Shown: in pieces, positions 53,501-62,000 of the stretch
Layout of the letters: each line of letters starts with the position of its first letter
How positions within the stretch are numbered: the stretch's first letter is position 1
The notes under the pieces: generated by a model
What the model saw: the letters and a program-made list of their open reading frames with translations, nothing else
What the model was told of the DNA's origin: nothing
Databases searched by the model: none
Translations under genes and position numbers: made by a program
NCBI GenBank assembly: GCA_008508345.1
Contig: QNGE01000123.1
Span: 189,599 to 253,598, forward strand
Direction: 5' to 3'
Source of the DNA: Paragonimus westermani
Taxonomy: Eukaryota; Platyhelminthes; Trematoda; Plagiorchiida; Troglotrematidae
DNA length: 64,000 bases

Positions 53501-54239
53501 ACACCGATCAACTCGTTCAACTTAAATGTTATGGGAAATGGACAGAACTAGTGTCTTAAATGTCTCACTACCGCTCCACACGCTCACGTTTACTGTTGCA
53601 TCATCATACTCCACGACCGGTTTCGTCTTTGTTTGGACTCATCAGGTAAATATAGTCAGGACTGGAGATCGAACCTGCTACCCTTCGCTTCGCGAGACAA
53701 TGCTGTTGTCGTCCCGATCACCAATTCTATGACCATCGCTTGTAACGTGGGGTTTCGTGTGCAGTTGAGTAACAGCTTTCTCGTGTCCGTTGCTTCGTGC
53801 GTCAGCTTAGGCGGCTCAAAAAGCGTCAGCAATAATACAGCCACACAATTGAACACCCAGAAACGCAGACTATATTAGTGTCCCCATCGCCGTATTTGTA
53901 CCAATGATAGAAGTGGAAAACAGAAAATCGCCGTACTCGTTTGCCTTTTGAGATGTGTTAGAAATTGACTTATTGAGTAAGTTTCCGATGTGATCACACC
54001 CCACGTTTAAAAGCCCTTTTACCGGAAACTCCATCCTAATCTAATAAAATCTATTCAGCTAAAATGTCCCCACTAACGCTTTTATGATTGAACCCTTTCA
54101 CCAGTATGACCTGAACTAACTGATCTCTTGCAAGGTTCCACCTAATGAATCTTTTATTTTCTAAGCTAAGTTCATTGTCATCATCGTCAGCCTTAAGCCT
54201 AATCAAAAGTTGCTGTGGCTCGGTCCTGGTGAAATATTC
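11522..54239 (-). CDS. FHOD: FHOD-family formin, 23 exons, 5' end missing
   Basis: An actin-assembly formin of the FHOD (FH1/FH2 domain-containing) subfamily, read on the minus strand. Twenty-three exons were placed by similarity to FHOD1/FHOD3 and by GT/AG boundaries; every junction keeps phase, giving 4398 coding nt and 1465 residues plus TAA. Order: GTPase-binding/FH3 region (residues 1 to about 235), long linker (about 235-760), conserved WERC...FDFTDL motif then FH1 (about 760-880), FH2 (about 885-1319), autoinhibitory tail (about 1380-1465). Diagnostic FH2 strings include [21 protein letters not shown] and EFALEYRT. Vertebrate FHODs run roughly 1160-1450 residues, so with its missing N-terminus this one is long, mainly through the linker. 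The start codon and earliest exons are not found. The product would be cytoplasmic and tied to contractile actin. Exon 9 and the extreme N-terminal exon are the weakest calls; the FH2 exons are near certain. Confidence 0.95.
11732..11938 (-). CDS. FHOD: FHOD exon 22: diaphanous autoinhibitory domain
   Basis: 207 nt, phase 1 in, 1 out (cctacag|CT ... TCAA|gtatgt). It reads [18 protein letters not shown], resembling the SDEIMDLLVQSV core of the FHOD DAD, then a basic run [13 protein letters not shown] that continues into exon 23. In family members this region folds back on the N-terminal FH3 domain to keep the formin inactive. Confidence 0.88.
13649..13856 (-). CDS. FHOD: FHOD exon 21: between FH2 and DAD
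   Basis: 208 nt, phase 0 in, 1 out (ggacag|TTA ... CCTG|gtaagt). It contains [12 protein letters not shown] and [17 protein letters not shown]; the second string matches the SHASMKSLLTS...NRRSRG block downstream of FH2 in FHOD1. Confidence 0.9.
15830..16110 (+). repeat. dispersed repeat family C, copy 1
   Basis: Shares, in order, gcaatacatcaatggttcac, aatgcttaactgccacacaa, ccatgaagaaaaagcaaacc, a purine-rich stretch, then cattcaacatcaaggtg and gcaagtgagagtaaggcc with the reverse complement of 26139-26400. No coding potential. In the intron between exons 20 and 21. Confidence 0.75.
16718..16910 (-). CDS. FHOD: FHOD exon 20: end of FH2
   Basis: 193 nt, phase 2 in, 0 out (cccgaag|G ... GAC|gtaagc). 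It reads [31 protein letters not shown] and then a basic helix [16 protein letters not shown], matching FLLYLGYT...[19 protein letters not shown]...YRERNKTRGRMI of FHOD. Confidence 0.97.
17152..17226 (-). CDS. FHOD: FHOD exon 19: small FH2 exon
   Basis: 75 nt, phase 2 in, 2 out (ctttcag|A ... CAAG|gtatga). It encodes [19 protein letters not shown] then RRIMA, matching the FHOD helix RLTHFLDQCARRVAML..VHRRV. Good polypyrimidine tract. Confidence 0.92.
18426..18582 (-). CDS. FHOD: FHOD exon 18: FH2 domain
   Basis: 157 nt, phase 1 in, 2 out (tgtag|AT ... CCAA|gtaata). The spliced frame gives [20 protein letters not shown] and [16 protein letters not shown], equivalent to [22 protein letters not shown]...LGQLERRS. 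No long open frame exposes this exon; it was found by homology and both junction phases fit. Confidence 0.92.
19003..19210 (-). CDS. FHOD: FHOD exon 17: FH2 domain, GNFLNG and KDTK
   Basis: 208 nt, phase 0 in, 1 out (acacag|GGG ... ACTG|gtaagc). It contains [17 protein letters not shown] (FH2 GNxxN signature) and [18 protein letters not shown]. The Lys of the DTK motif is the conserved actin-binding Lys region of formins and is intact, so the domain looks catalytically competent. Confidence 0.97.
21798..22016 (-). CDS. FHOD: FHOD exon 16: FH2 domain
   Basis: 219 nt, phase 0/0 (gtcag|AAA ... CAG|gtgagt). It reads [16 protein letters not shown], then [14 protein letters not shown] and [12 protein letters not shown], matching LP.EEE / LG.AEQFL.TL / RLQLWAFKLDYD of FHOD. 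Confidence 0.97.
22445..22597 (-). CDS. FHOD: FHOD exon 15: FH2 knob, KRSNAINIG
   Basis: 153 nt, phase 0/0 (ttgaag|AAG ... GAG|gtaagc). It contains [20 protein letters not shown], the FH2 signature KRSNNI-type helix that carries the Ile needed for barbed-end binding in other formins (family knowledge). The residue is present. Confidence 0.97.
25270..25658 (-). CDS. FHOD: FHOD exon 14: second half of FH1 and FH2 lasso
   Basis: 389 nt, phase 1 in, 0 out (caaaag|CG ... AAAG|gtgagc). It opens with more proline runs ([17 protein letters not shown]) and goes into [15 protein letters not shown], the Trp-containing lasso that links the two FH2 subunits of the dimer, and ends with [21 protein letters not shown] and TVEVKVK. 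A Ser-rich insert of about 35 residues lies between lasso and knob, where vertebrate FHODs also vary. Confidence 0.95.
26139..26400 (-). repeat. dispersed repeat family C, copy 2 (inverted)
   Basis: Reverse complement of copy 1 over about 260 bases, including the aaccactgatgcttaactgc core, the ccatgaggaagaagaaaaac stretch and cattcaacatcaagttgg. In the FH1 intron. Confidence 0.75.
27791..28139 (-). CDS. FHOD: FHOD exon 13: WERC/FDFTDL motif and first half of FH1
   Basis: 349 nt, phase 0 in, 1 out (ctgcag|CTC ... GGAG|gtcagc). It carries [11 protein letters not shown] and [13 protein letters not shown], an FHOD-specific motif just before FH1, then Pro runs of four to six residues separated by Gly/Ser ([29 protein letters not shown]). 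FH1 proline runs bind profilin-actin and feed the FH2 domain. The plus strand here looks like Gly-rich coding sequence but is a shadow. Confidence 0.95.
30247..30381 (-). CDS. FHOD: FHOD exon 12: linker
   Basis: 135 nt, phase 0/0, between atcag|CCC and AAAG|gtatga. It encodes [15 protein letters not shown] then [11 protein letters not shown], a Pro- and charge-rich linker. A 45-codon phase-preserving exon could be skipped without breaking the frame (inference). Confidence 0.78.
32773..32975 (-). CDS. FHOD: FHOD exon 11: linker
   Basis: 203 nt, phase 1 in, 0 out, between atttag|AC and AAG|gttagc. It reads [20 protein letters not shown]..., then [14 protein letters not shown]. An internal GTAAGG at 32867-32872 is a possible alternative donor that would leave a shorter exon ending in phase 1. 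No domain recognised. Confidence 0.8.
33828..33960 (+). repeat. possible family C fragment
   Basis: cagtacatcaatagctatca and gccaaaatgaaaaagataag resemble the first half of family C copy 1. Weak. Confidence 0.3.
35035..35260 (+). repeat. dispersed repeat family C, copy 3 (diverged)
   Basis: gtcgatggtttacaccgata, aaaaccatgaataaaagagc, then aggcaaacagccaagttaaa and agtaagagtctttcc follow the order of copies 1 and 2. More diverged. In the intron between exons 10 and 11. Confidence 0.55.
36207..36560 (-). CDS. FHOD: FHOD exon 10: acidic linker
   Basis: 354 nt, phase 1 in, 1 out, between tcacag|GT and ATTG|gtatgt. Open throughout with Ser/Thr/Glu-rich composition; ends in a probable helix ([15 protein letters not shown]) that resembles a short coiled-coil segment. 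It has exactly the length and phase of exon 8, though I see no sequence similarity between the two. Confidence 0.82.
37347..37475 (-). CDS. FHOD: FHOD exon 9: basic SRSF-repeat linker segment
   Basis: 129 nt, phase 1 in, 1 out with acceptor cacaag|AC at 37475 and donor GGTG|gtaagt. It encodes a strongly basic patch with two similar boxes, QSRSFRPRK and [11 protein letters not shown] better-looking acceptor at 37450 (ctag|G) would break phase with exon 8, so the 5' boundary is uncertain. No family similarity is recognised. Confidence 0.6.
38843..39196 (-). CDS. FHOD: FHOD exon 8: acidic linker
   Basis: 354 nt, phase 1 in, 1 out, between taaaag|CA and ATCG|gttagt. Open throughout; acidic and Pro-rich (for example [20 protein letters not shown]), with no known domain. 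An alternative acceptor at 39236/39237 would extend the open frame upstream but breaks phase with exon 7. Confidence 0.78.
40618..40685 (-). CDS. FHOD: FHOD exon 7: small linker exon
   Basis: 68 nt between ctactcag|A and ACTT|gtaagt, phase 2 in, 1 out. It supplies the single base needed to complete the Leu codon left by exon 6 and the single base needed by exon 8. It reads [18 protein letters not shown] in the spliced frame. There is no family similarity, so support is from phase, splice sites and position only. Confidence 0.72.
41368..41654 (-). CDS. FHOD: FHOD exon 6: start of linker
   Basis: 287 nt, phase 0 in, 2 out (taacag|GCC ... AATCT|gtgagt). It begins [12 protein letters not shown], equivalent to the ALRHEDGDE end of the FH3 region, then enters a Ser/Arg-rich linker with [19 protein letters not shown]. 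No domain is recognised after the first 12 residues; the basic serine stretches could be phosphorylated (inference). Confidence 0.9.
43567..43808 (-). CDS. FHOD: FHOD exon 5: end of FH3 region
   Basis: 242 nt, phase 1 in, 0 out, between atccag|CC and GAG|gtacgt. It contains [29 protein letters not shown] and [17 protein letters not shown], matching the FHOD blocks PWSN.ILEE, NKTL.ALPDQD and FYDVTD.LE. This closes the armadillo-like domain. Confidence 0.96.
44831..44866 (-). other. FHOD: candidate 36-nt cassette microexon
   Basis: Within the 6.9-kb intron: cactgttcatttag|ATGAG ... GCAG|gtatga. The insert is exactly 36 nt, phase 1 in and 1 out, and would add [12 protein letters not shown] between exons 4 and 5 without a stop. 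No homology supports it; it may be chance. Confidence 0.25.
44957..45035 (-). repeat. tRNA-like SINE head
   Basis: Reverse complement contains GGGTCGACTGGTCGAGTG (A box-like) and CTGGTTCGAGTCCCAG (B box) at roughly tRNA spacing. A different head from families A and B. In a formin intron. Confidence 0.55.
48448..48640 (-). repeat. SINE family A, copy 2 (diverged)
   Basis: Shares tcactcatattttatcgcag, gtttcgctcatgtgagagct, cgtcagtagt and gccacgttttcg with copy 1 in the same order and orientation. Diverged and shorter. Lies in the 43.8-50.7 kb formin intron. Confidence 0.65.
49497..50240 (+). mobile_element. LINE 3' fragment inside the largest formin intron
   Basis: Plus strand, antisense to the formin. 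It starts near [20 protein letters not shown] (the FAPSKCKVLLQDW region after the RT catalytic box), continues with [28 protein letters not shown]...SRPVLL, then past a stop with [39 protein letters not shown] and ends about [17 protein letters not shown]. This is the thumb and tail of the same broad LINE type as at 1-2560, with frame breaks. The 5' part is missing, as expected of a truncated insertion. Confidence 0.82.
50718..50829 (-). CDS. FHOD: FHOD exon 4: FH3 region, [13 protein letters not shown]
   Basis: 112 nt, phase 0 in, 1 out, between ttacag|TTC and TCAC|gtgagt. It encodes [18 protein letters not shown] followed by [12 protein letters not shown], matching the FHOD helix [17 protein letters not shown]. 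The next intron is the largest in the gene (6909 nt). Confidence 0.95.
50967..51061 (-). CDS. FHOD: FHOD exon 3: FH3 region, [12 protein letters not shown]
   Basis: 95 nt between ttcag|CG and AAG|gtaggc. With the G carried from exon 2 it reads [16 protein letters not shown] then [15 protein letters not shown], the most conserved block of the FHOD armadillo region. It ends in phase 0 only 137 nt before exon 4. Confidence 0.95.
52150..52225 (+). repeat. possible tRNA-like SINE head
   Basis: GAGCTTGTAAGCTCCGAGAG followed by GCGCAGGTTCAAATCTAG, a fair B box. The A box is weak. Single copy seen here. Confidence 0.3.
52748..52853 (-). CDS. FHOD: FHOD exon 2: FH3/armadillo region
   Basis: 106 nt, phase 0 in, 1 out, bounded by ccgcag|GAC and CGAG|gtaagt. 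It encodes [14 protein letters not shown]...[11 protein letters not shown], a near match to the FHOD segment DKDLVHEFV...DQNYQNYILR of the N-terminal armadillo-like FH3 region that takes part in autoinhibition and localisation. High confidence from sequence and phase. Confidence 0.93.
53640..53740 (-). repeat. tRNA-like SINE head
   Basis: Reverse complement has GTCTCGCGAAGCGAAGGGTA and GCAGGTTCGATCTCCAGTC, a B box with a plausible T-arm. The A box is unclear. Both strands have incidental open frames. Lies between the two most N-terminal exons. Confidence 0.5.
54111..54239 (-). CDS. FHOD: FHOD exon 1 of those found: end of GTPase-binding region
   Basis: A 129-nt, phase 0/0 candidate exon (residues 1-43) with a pyrimidine-rich acceptor before GAATATTTC and donor CAG|gtcata. 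It reads into [11 protein letters not shown], which aligns by position with the RRxLFSLKQIFQ segment that precedes DKDLVHEF in other FHODs; the phase fits exon 2. [10 protein letters not shown] resembles the KPTLILRTQL stretch just before it. An acidic run (ADDDDNE) replaces a less charged loop. Sequence similarity is weak, so this is the least certain coding call at this end. Confidence 0.6.
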
Positions 54240-57200
54240 CTTAATAGACGGATAGAGAGGTAATGGACGATCAAAAATTTGACCGAAAGCGATCAAGTAG
54301 AAGAGGGTTTCTTTGGTTCAATGGCAGATAACTTTAGTTGGGAGATGAGTCACTTTAGCACACAAAGCGGACGTAACCCACCAGTCCGGGTTCAGGCTGG
54401 TCCGGGAAATCGCACTATTCTGGCATACAATGCAATCCCATACGGTGTAAATACGACTCTGTCTTACACGAACAATCACTTTTGGCCAACTTTCAAAATC
54501 ATTACGCGACGTAAACCACTGTCTACAGCTTTATAAGAAGCGAAGGTCATAACAATAGAAGTAACGCCTGAAAGATGTGCATAGGCCCTATAACAAACCT
54601 GTGACACTTGTCATGGCTATCCTACAAAAGAGACCGGGTTGGTGAATTCGCTAACAGGAGTGAATGTAAGCCAACGAACATATGAGAGTCACTCGTAGCC
54701 GCATAATGCAGGCTCACTGAGTTCGCACCCGAACAGCTGAGTATTCACAATACACCCGACTACGACCAGTAAAGCAAGCAGCAAGTGTTGACAGGAAACG
54801 CATAAAAAGCCGTGATATACCGATGGAGATAGACTAATGCACATAGATGTGTCAAGCACGGACCATCAAACGATGGACGGTGGGGTATAAATTCACACAT
54901 TGGGAACTCAGCTAGTGTGGTACTGCGACGTTATGCCACCCCGCGGATTCCATGCATTACCGTCCACACGTCACACCCGAATCGATAGGCACAATCATTG
55001 AGGTAAACGAAAACCGGGTGAAGGTCCAGTGTTTCCAGCCCCTGATTGGAAAGATACGTTACCAGAGCCAGCTACGCAGTAAAACTGAGCTAGATGTATA
55101 CCAAGAGCGATCGATCGATAACCCCCACACCTGCACCACTGTCACACGGCGACTAGAATATCGGAAAAGCTCAATCAACACTTCATTCCATACCAGTAAA
55201 TACCAAAAGGACGGTAATTCACACCACGATGTGGGATTTTTTGCGATCTCATAATGCGCATCACGATTGACTGAACTCAATGAGAAGATAAAAGTCAAGA
55301 TGTTTCATTTGACAGTCGAATAACGACTGCCATCAGTATGGCTGTCCACTGAATCAGAAGGCAGAATCAAAAGGTAGCTCAGGCTGATAGATATTTAGGC
55401 TATCGTTTACTTGGAAGAAACACACAAAATTGGGGATACTAGTCACAAGCATCTGAGACTGGTGGTCGCGTCATCTCTACAGTTGCCTCTTGCCTACACT
55501 AGTTGTTCCGGCTTTGAAAGTTCAGTGTCGTGTGGAGAACAACAAAGTGACCAGCTTGCACAAGAATCGACATGAGTGTGTGATCAGAAATGTGAATAAG
55601 TAGTCTTCTCGTCACAAATTATATCCCTTAGCCATCGACAGACCGGTGATCAAACCAATTAATAAATAACGTTTTGGCAAACCAACTCATCCTGACTGTC
55701 TTGATACACTCTATGGGATGTGCTGACCGTGGTCGTGATATTGCGGTGAGTGCATGATGTCTACTGTCATCGTAAGTCCATTGGTGGAGTGAATAGACCG
55801 ATTGCTGCGCTTTGCTCCTTATATTCGGTGTGCTGATGAAGTGCAAGAGAAATTCGATTGTTTTTCAAAAAGTTCATCTAGTTATTCTCTGTACACATGT
55901 TTTCAGTGAGGCAAGATTTCGGAACGGATTGCTTGAAAAAGTTCGGCACCTGTCTTCAAATTTCGTCTTGTTACAATCACGATTTTTTACTTCTTGTCAT
56001 GTTTCCGAAATTATCGATTGCCCTCTGTCTCGCCATCATTTGGGTTAAGTTGTTTTAATGAGCTTATTTCCTGTTCGTCCTCGACAATTTCATGAAGATG
56101 TCGAAAGGTTGCGTGATTTTGGTTGTTCCTTGCTGATTTAGTTGAACACCCGATTTCTTCACATTTGAGGTGATACAGGAATGCTAATCAGCAGAATTTT
56201 CTCGGCGCCGTAAAATATTTAGTTAGATTCGACCACCGTTTTGACGTTTACTTTTGTCTAAGAATGTTTACGTCTATCAGACAGAGTGATTGGGTTCAGA
56301 AACTACGCGTAACTCAGGGATACACCTGTATCTGTCCGGACAGTGTCACCGCCCAATGATTACGTTTAGAGAGTCAACGATATATGAAGAGTTCCCATTT
56401 AGTAAAATTGACAACTGAGTGTCCTCACTGATGGCTTTTGATTCGATTAGCCATCAATGGGTTAGAATGGACAGCGAAAGATGAACTAATTTAGCTGAGT
56501 CCATCGGGATTTGGTCTGAAAGAAACGTGATTAGGATTCAGACGAGATTCTGAGAAAAGGTTTCTGTGTGTGCACCGTTCGCGAAATGATTGGGGGTCGG
56601 GTTTTTCGAAGAATGTTCCATGACGAGAAGATAAAGAAGGTGGTTTTAGATCTACCACCATATTAGGACCGTTGTGGGGCGTTGAAATAACTGAAATTAT
56701 GCTCCTGAAGGAAGCAAACATATTAGTAAACACCCAAAATTGTGTTATATTGTTAAGAATTTGAAAGGTAAAATAAAATGGCTAATGGAAGCATCCAACC
56801 TCAATAGTACACCAATAGAAGAAGGGAGGAATCGAAAAAAGAACAGAGGTCCAATCACGTTCTCTTGTGCGACCAGTCAGCAGTAGTCAACAATTAAAAG
56901 AACAGTGGGAACCTGAGTAATCCTTCGAACTATGCCTTGCTTATAAGGTTTATACAGTTCCGTTTATTGGTAAGGAGGGTTATGGCGGTTAATTATAAAC
57001 TAATCGTATTATGAGCTATTGTCCCCAACGTTATGGAAGGTTTATTCTTTAATAATCGACGCAATTATCTGGTTTAGTTTATCTAGCACCTTAACAGCCA
57101 TTCCCAACGAATTTCCTCGTTGTCCGATTAGCCCACATCTAGGAACATTGGACAGAAGCAGCGAATGTAATTATTCTGTTCTGTACAATATTCGATAGAG

Positions 57201-58675
57201 TTGATCACTTGAACTCCTGTTGTTTCAGGTACACACGACATATGCTTTCTGATATTGTTCAGTCCGTCAATTTTTCGCAAACTGGCTAATTCCAATGGCA
57301 GATATAGGCTCCTTGCAAACAAAGTGCTCATCATGAAATGTCCGCTTATTAAGTGCCATGTTTATCACCCACTTTCTTTAGGTGTTATTGACTTTCCCCA
57401 CCTACCTAGTCATTTTTCACGATTATCCCTGGTAAGCTTGTAATTCTATACTGCGTCTAAATCTCTAACTAAGAACCTCTTCAGAGCCTGTCAAGTAACA
57501 TCTAAGATCACGGGTTTCCATTGTTGTACGTCTATGGCATAAGGTGACTGTTAGAACAATTTATAATATGGCCACGGAAGATGGTCACTCAGAATGGAAG
57601 ACGTAAACCCTACCTGTATGTGTGACTACACCGTAACTGTATCCATACACACACGCGTCAAGTGTGTGTTCAAGGGCAAGTGATTCAGAATTTGGTAATG
57701 AAGGTCAAGTGAGTCTATTTAGTAAGCCGTTAACGGTGCACAATTTAGGGTCGCCGGGTCATAATCCATGAAGATCAACCAGCCGACTACCACCGTGAGA
57801 GCTTTCCCCCAATGTCACATGACGGCACAGAGTAACGTGGAAACGTGTCAGTAGGTTAGCGGCTATAAGGTGGGTGAGTCTATCGGGATAGCATACTCGC
57901 ATATGAAAGAATAGGTGTCAAAAGACCTAAGGAGAAAACGAACTAGGGTGCACGCGGTTAACCGGCTTCATTGGAGTGATTGAAGTTGTAGGTTTGTAAA
58001 TGAGATGCACTTAGTGACGGGGAAATGGTGAGAGCCACATTCAGTTGCATTTTGTTTGTTTAATCGCCAGCTTCGTGTCTCTTGACGATTTACATGCCAG
58101 CTTCATTCAGAGGAAAGTAAACTGATTTTACTTATGTTCATGATAACAAAGCAATTACACATCCGCATTAACTAACGATGTGCTATTACCAAAGATAATA
58201 CTAGCACTGTACATAATGGCAGTACACGTGATTTAAAAAAACAATGTATGAAACAGCTTGTAGCGCTCAAGTGACAGAGACTATACTATTTGTGAAGTAT
58301 ACTGTACTGTTCAAGTTTGTTGCACTTTTAGACAGTTGCACTGGTGGAACGTACACCAAGACAATGTGAGTAGCGGTAAAATGTCTGTGTTTGTTGCCCC
58401 TAATAGTCAGCTGATGAACGTTTAAGTGGATTTCAGCGGATGTTTATTTATACAACTTAACAAAAACCCTTCATTAGTCTGTCCCACTCAACAAAAGTAC
58501 GTCGTGTTAGGCTATTCTATGGACCGAAGCCACATGTGCGATTGTTTAAAATGTGAAGTAGAAACTGCCAAACCGATTTTTCGGCCCAGGCAGTGACCCT
58601 AAGGGGTACACGAGCAGAAACTCAGAACCATCCAGTTAAACAATAAAGTATAACAGACTCGAGTTTCTCTCTGTT
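54240..58675. other. no gene recognised; probably formin 5' intron
   Basis: Searched on the minus strand for the GTPase-binding region (DPF, LED and YLD-type motifs) and found none. Open frames are short and unrecognised. If the formin start is beyond the right edge, this is intron. Confidence 0.45.
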
Positions 58676-58795
58676 CAGAGCTCGTTAGTAGCTGTCATTC
58701 TAGCCACAGTCGGGAATAGAACTCCAACCACGCTTTCATGAGGCAACCGGGTTGACCACAATGCCCGAGGTTCAGATTAGGCAATTAGAGCATTG
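58676..58795 (-). repeat. SINE family A, copy 3 (head part), left arm of an inverted pair
   Basis: gctcgttagtag, gaatagaactccaaccac, gctttcatgaggcaac and gttgaccacaatgc match the head half of copy 1 in the same orientation. It faces copy 4 with a spacer of about 50 bases. Confidence 0.75.
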
Positions 58796-58799
58796 CTCA

Positions 58800-59060
58800 C
58801 AAACGAATATGGCTTGGCGTTCACGCATGATGATTCAGTCGTGCCTAATGTGAGGTCAACGGCGCAGTGGTCGACACGATTACCTCATGAAAGCGTGGCC
58901 GGAGTTCTATTTCTGACGGTGGCAAGGATATGCACTACTGACGAGCTGAGATGAAAGCGAAACTCAAATTTAGTGCTTGTTTTCGAAAGAGGCCGGCTGG
59001 AAAATCTGTGGGAATGCGAGAGCTGCGACCAATTGTGGGTGATGTTCAATGTACGTGATA
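58800..59060 (+). repeat. SINE family A, copy 4, right arm of an inverted pair
   Basis: The fullest copy in the window. The tRNA-like head (about 58845-58925) contains GGCGCAGTGGTCGAC as A box and GGAGTTCTATTTC as a degenerate B box; the body runs to gggtgatgttcaatg. Reverse-complement match to 10555-10830 throughout. Confidence 0.78.
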
Positions 59061-62000
59061 ACTTAAATCCGTTGCCAATAATCCGAAATAAAGTGTAACG
59101 TTAGTTCAATCCAAGGACAGCAAGGAATCTGCCGGTCTTTTATGATCATGTAGAGTGCGAATACCCGAATGCTTCATGATAACAGCGCCCGACCCAAATG
59201 TGTGCCAGTGTACATTCGCTCAGGTCGGCCCATGTTTGGTAGTTTTCATGTCATACTGGATCGCCTGAGCTAAGTCCTATAGAATCTATTTAGAATCACA
59301 ATGTCATGGAAGTAACCAAGACTATGGAACTATAAAGTCATTTACAGCTGGAATCGATACTTTCGAAGGTTCAATGGTGGCTACAAAAAGAACAAATCTA
59401 GGAGGCTGCCAGCTGGTGGAAGACAGAGAACTAAGTGCATATACATTAATGTGCGGCGGGTTGAAAACTAGAGTCACGCACATTTCAGCTCTGATCCTCG
59501 CTGGATGCGTGGTGTCCATTTTTTGTTACATATTATATTTCATTCACGCATTCGGTGGTCGTTGGTTGAAAAATTGTGCTGTGCGGTTAAAAACGAGCTC
59601 AGCCCTGTGCAATCTTACTCACTGCGAATTTAGAAGAATTGGCGATGAGCGATTGTGGACCAATACTTCGGCCAACAGCTACAGATCGTATGACCTTAAG
59701 TTGCCTTCTGATTGATTTTCGGCCCCATGTGAGAAGAGCCATCGATTAATACTTACAAGTTAAACTCCACTCCAATTGACCTCGTATGAACTAACCAAGT
59801 CCCGGCGATTAAAAGGTGGCCAACACATAGCAGTGAGCGGTGATCATGTCATCCGCAGTTCCGATTACTTGACAGTAGTCGAAGCATTAGTCAGCATTTT
59901 CAGATAAGTGGCCGACTTCAAACTGACTTAAGAATCCATGTGCGTGGGTTGTCACTTGTGGTTTGTCGGCGAAATAACCTTAACTGTGCGACAGTCGGAG
60001 CATTATTTATTTGTGACTGCGGCTGAACATTTGCATTGCACTTGTGTAGCTCCAGCGTGAGTTACCCACAGTGGTGTTCAACACTATGTCCCATAAACAC
60101 TAGTGTCAGAATTCGTACGCCGAACCGAACGCGGATACGTGCTAACAGTGTACGCTAGTGAGAGGGATACGAAATGCGCTCCACACTAAAATAGAGGCAT
60201 ATTTTGAGACAGTACAACTGACTTTATGGTACCATTCTGATATGCCGATCCATCAGTTCACGTGAACGACACTAACTGGCAGCAATCACCTACCTACCTA
60301 TATGTGCAGCGAAGGGCGGGAATGAAGCTAACAAGCGTCAGTTGCTTACCGATTACGAATCTCAGATCACAACATCTATCTTGCTCAGTCCATACAGGAT
60401 ACGTGTCACACTTCCCGACTTGCTGCTGGACACCCTAATCGGAAGTGATCGACGGACTAGGGAACCCCCCCCCCTACGGCAACAAAGGCAAGGTAGGTGC
60501 CAACTCACTATTGTGAAACTCCTTATATCCACAAATGGTACGGGTTTTACCGTCCCGCTATTGCCTCAAAACAAACTTTTTTTTTCAAGTTGACCATCAC
60601 TCACATTTGATCGCAGCGTTCGCATTCAGATACACTTTCCAGTCAGCCTCATACTGCGTCTAGTAAGTAATCCCTAGAGGTGTGCAGCTGTATCGGAATC
60701 CGGGGTGCATGATAGCTATTGAAACTAGTATGTTGAAAATTAATCCAACTTTCGTTCACTATAACATGGGCTGGTAAGTTGTCTTTTTGAAGCACAATAA
60801 CCATACTCATTAGCGGTTTACGGGGTCCCAGCAAAGTGCTCTCCAGCTCGTTCATATAAAAGTTTGCATTCTAATTTCCGTTCAACAGCAGACTGTTCAG
60901 ACAGGCCACTGAGAATGCGCTCAACGCACTTTCGAAGTTTTCTAGAATGTTTAACTGGCTGAAACGTATTTAGCTTATTTTAAGACATCATTATCAGTTT
61001 TCCACAGGCAACTCATCTAAACTGCGTCTGGTACTAAAAATCAAATTGTCTCATTGTCGAGTTCAGAAGAGATGGCTGGTGGCATACTGTAAGCGTCGCT
61101 AAAATTGGTGCTGAGGAAGACTGGAAGCAAACCTCATCTTCCGAAATCTAACCGAAGATGCCTTGTGGATTGTCAACCATGGACCCCCCGTTGAAATGAA
61201 ATATTCAGACATTAAGTTGAATGATGAGGCCATTCGGACTTTGTTGTATATCAGTCAGATGGTTGGCTACATATATCTGCTTTAGATAAAACATGAGGAA
61301 ATCTTTCGTTTTCTTTGATTATAAACCTGAGACGGTGCCCAAGTAAGAAATAGTGAACGACAGTTTCTGAAAGACGTAGATGAACAGCACATCTGCACAA
61401 GTGCCAGAATGTTCACTCTTTAATTTGTGAGAAAATAATCTTCCATGACATTGTGGTGAGTACAAGAGTTTCAACACGATTTTGACCGGTGTTATCCAAC
61501 ACGTGGGTGTTGTTTTGACCAATCATTTTACGGTGTAGTTTTAAGCATGTTGCTAAAAGTACTTCACGCAAGGGAGCTGCGTATATTCAAAGTGTATGAT
61601 GTACCTTTATGGTTTTGTAGTAGGTTGTTTTGACAAAAATACAACCAAGGTATATGCAAAGAATTTGTGATCTACAGTTCCCGGATATTTCGATGAGTAG
61701 TGGGTATGGTAAAATTATTGCATCAGACTACATCAATAAAAGCTGTTAGTCAAGAATGCCCATCCAGTATCACTGTCAGCTGTACAACTGTGCAAGTTAT
61801 TTTGTGGTGACAGATCCAGATCCGAGTACCCATTTTTCGATGTGAATAGGGCTACTGTAGCAAATTTGATGTTACAATTGGAAATAATCTTCGTCGAAGT
61901 GTCTGAATAAGGAATAGATGTAGAATTTGGATTAATATTACAAGATGGTGTATTTTGTTAGATTGCAGTAAGGTTATCTGTGTACCGGAGCGAACTGTCC

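Noticed and set aside
54952..55254. 100-codon plus-strand frame
   Set aside because: No recognised similarity and no neighbouring exons in compatible phase.
59374..59715. Plus-strand frame with one apparent membrane segment
   Set aside because: Hydrophobic stretch alone is weak evidence; no signal peptide, homology or splice context.
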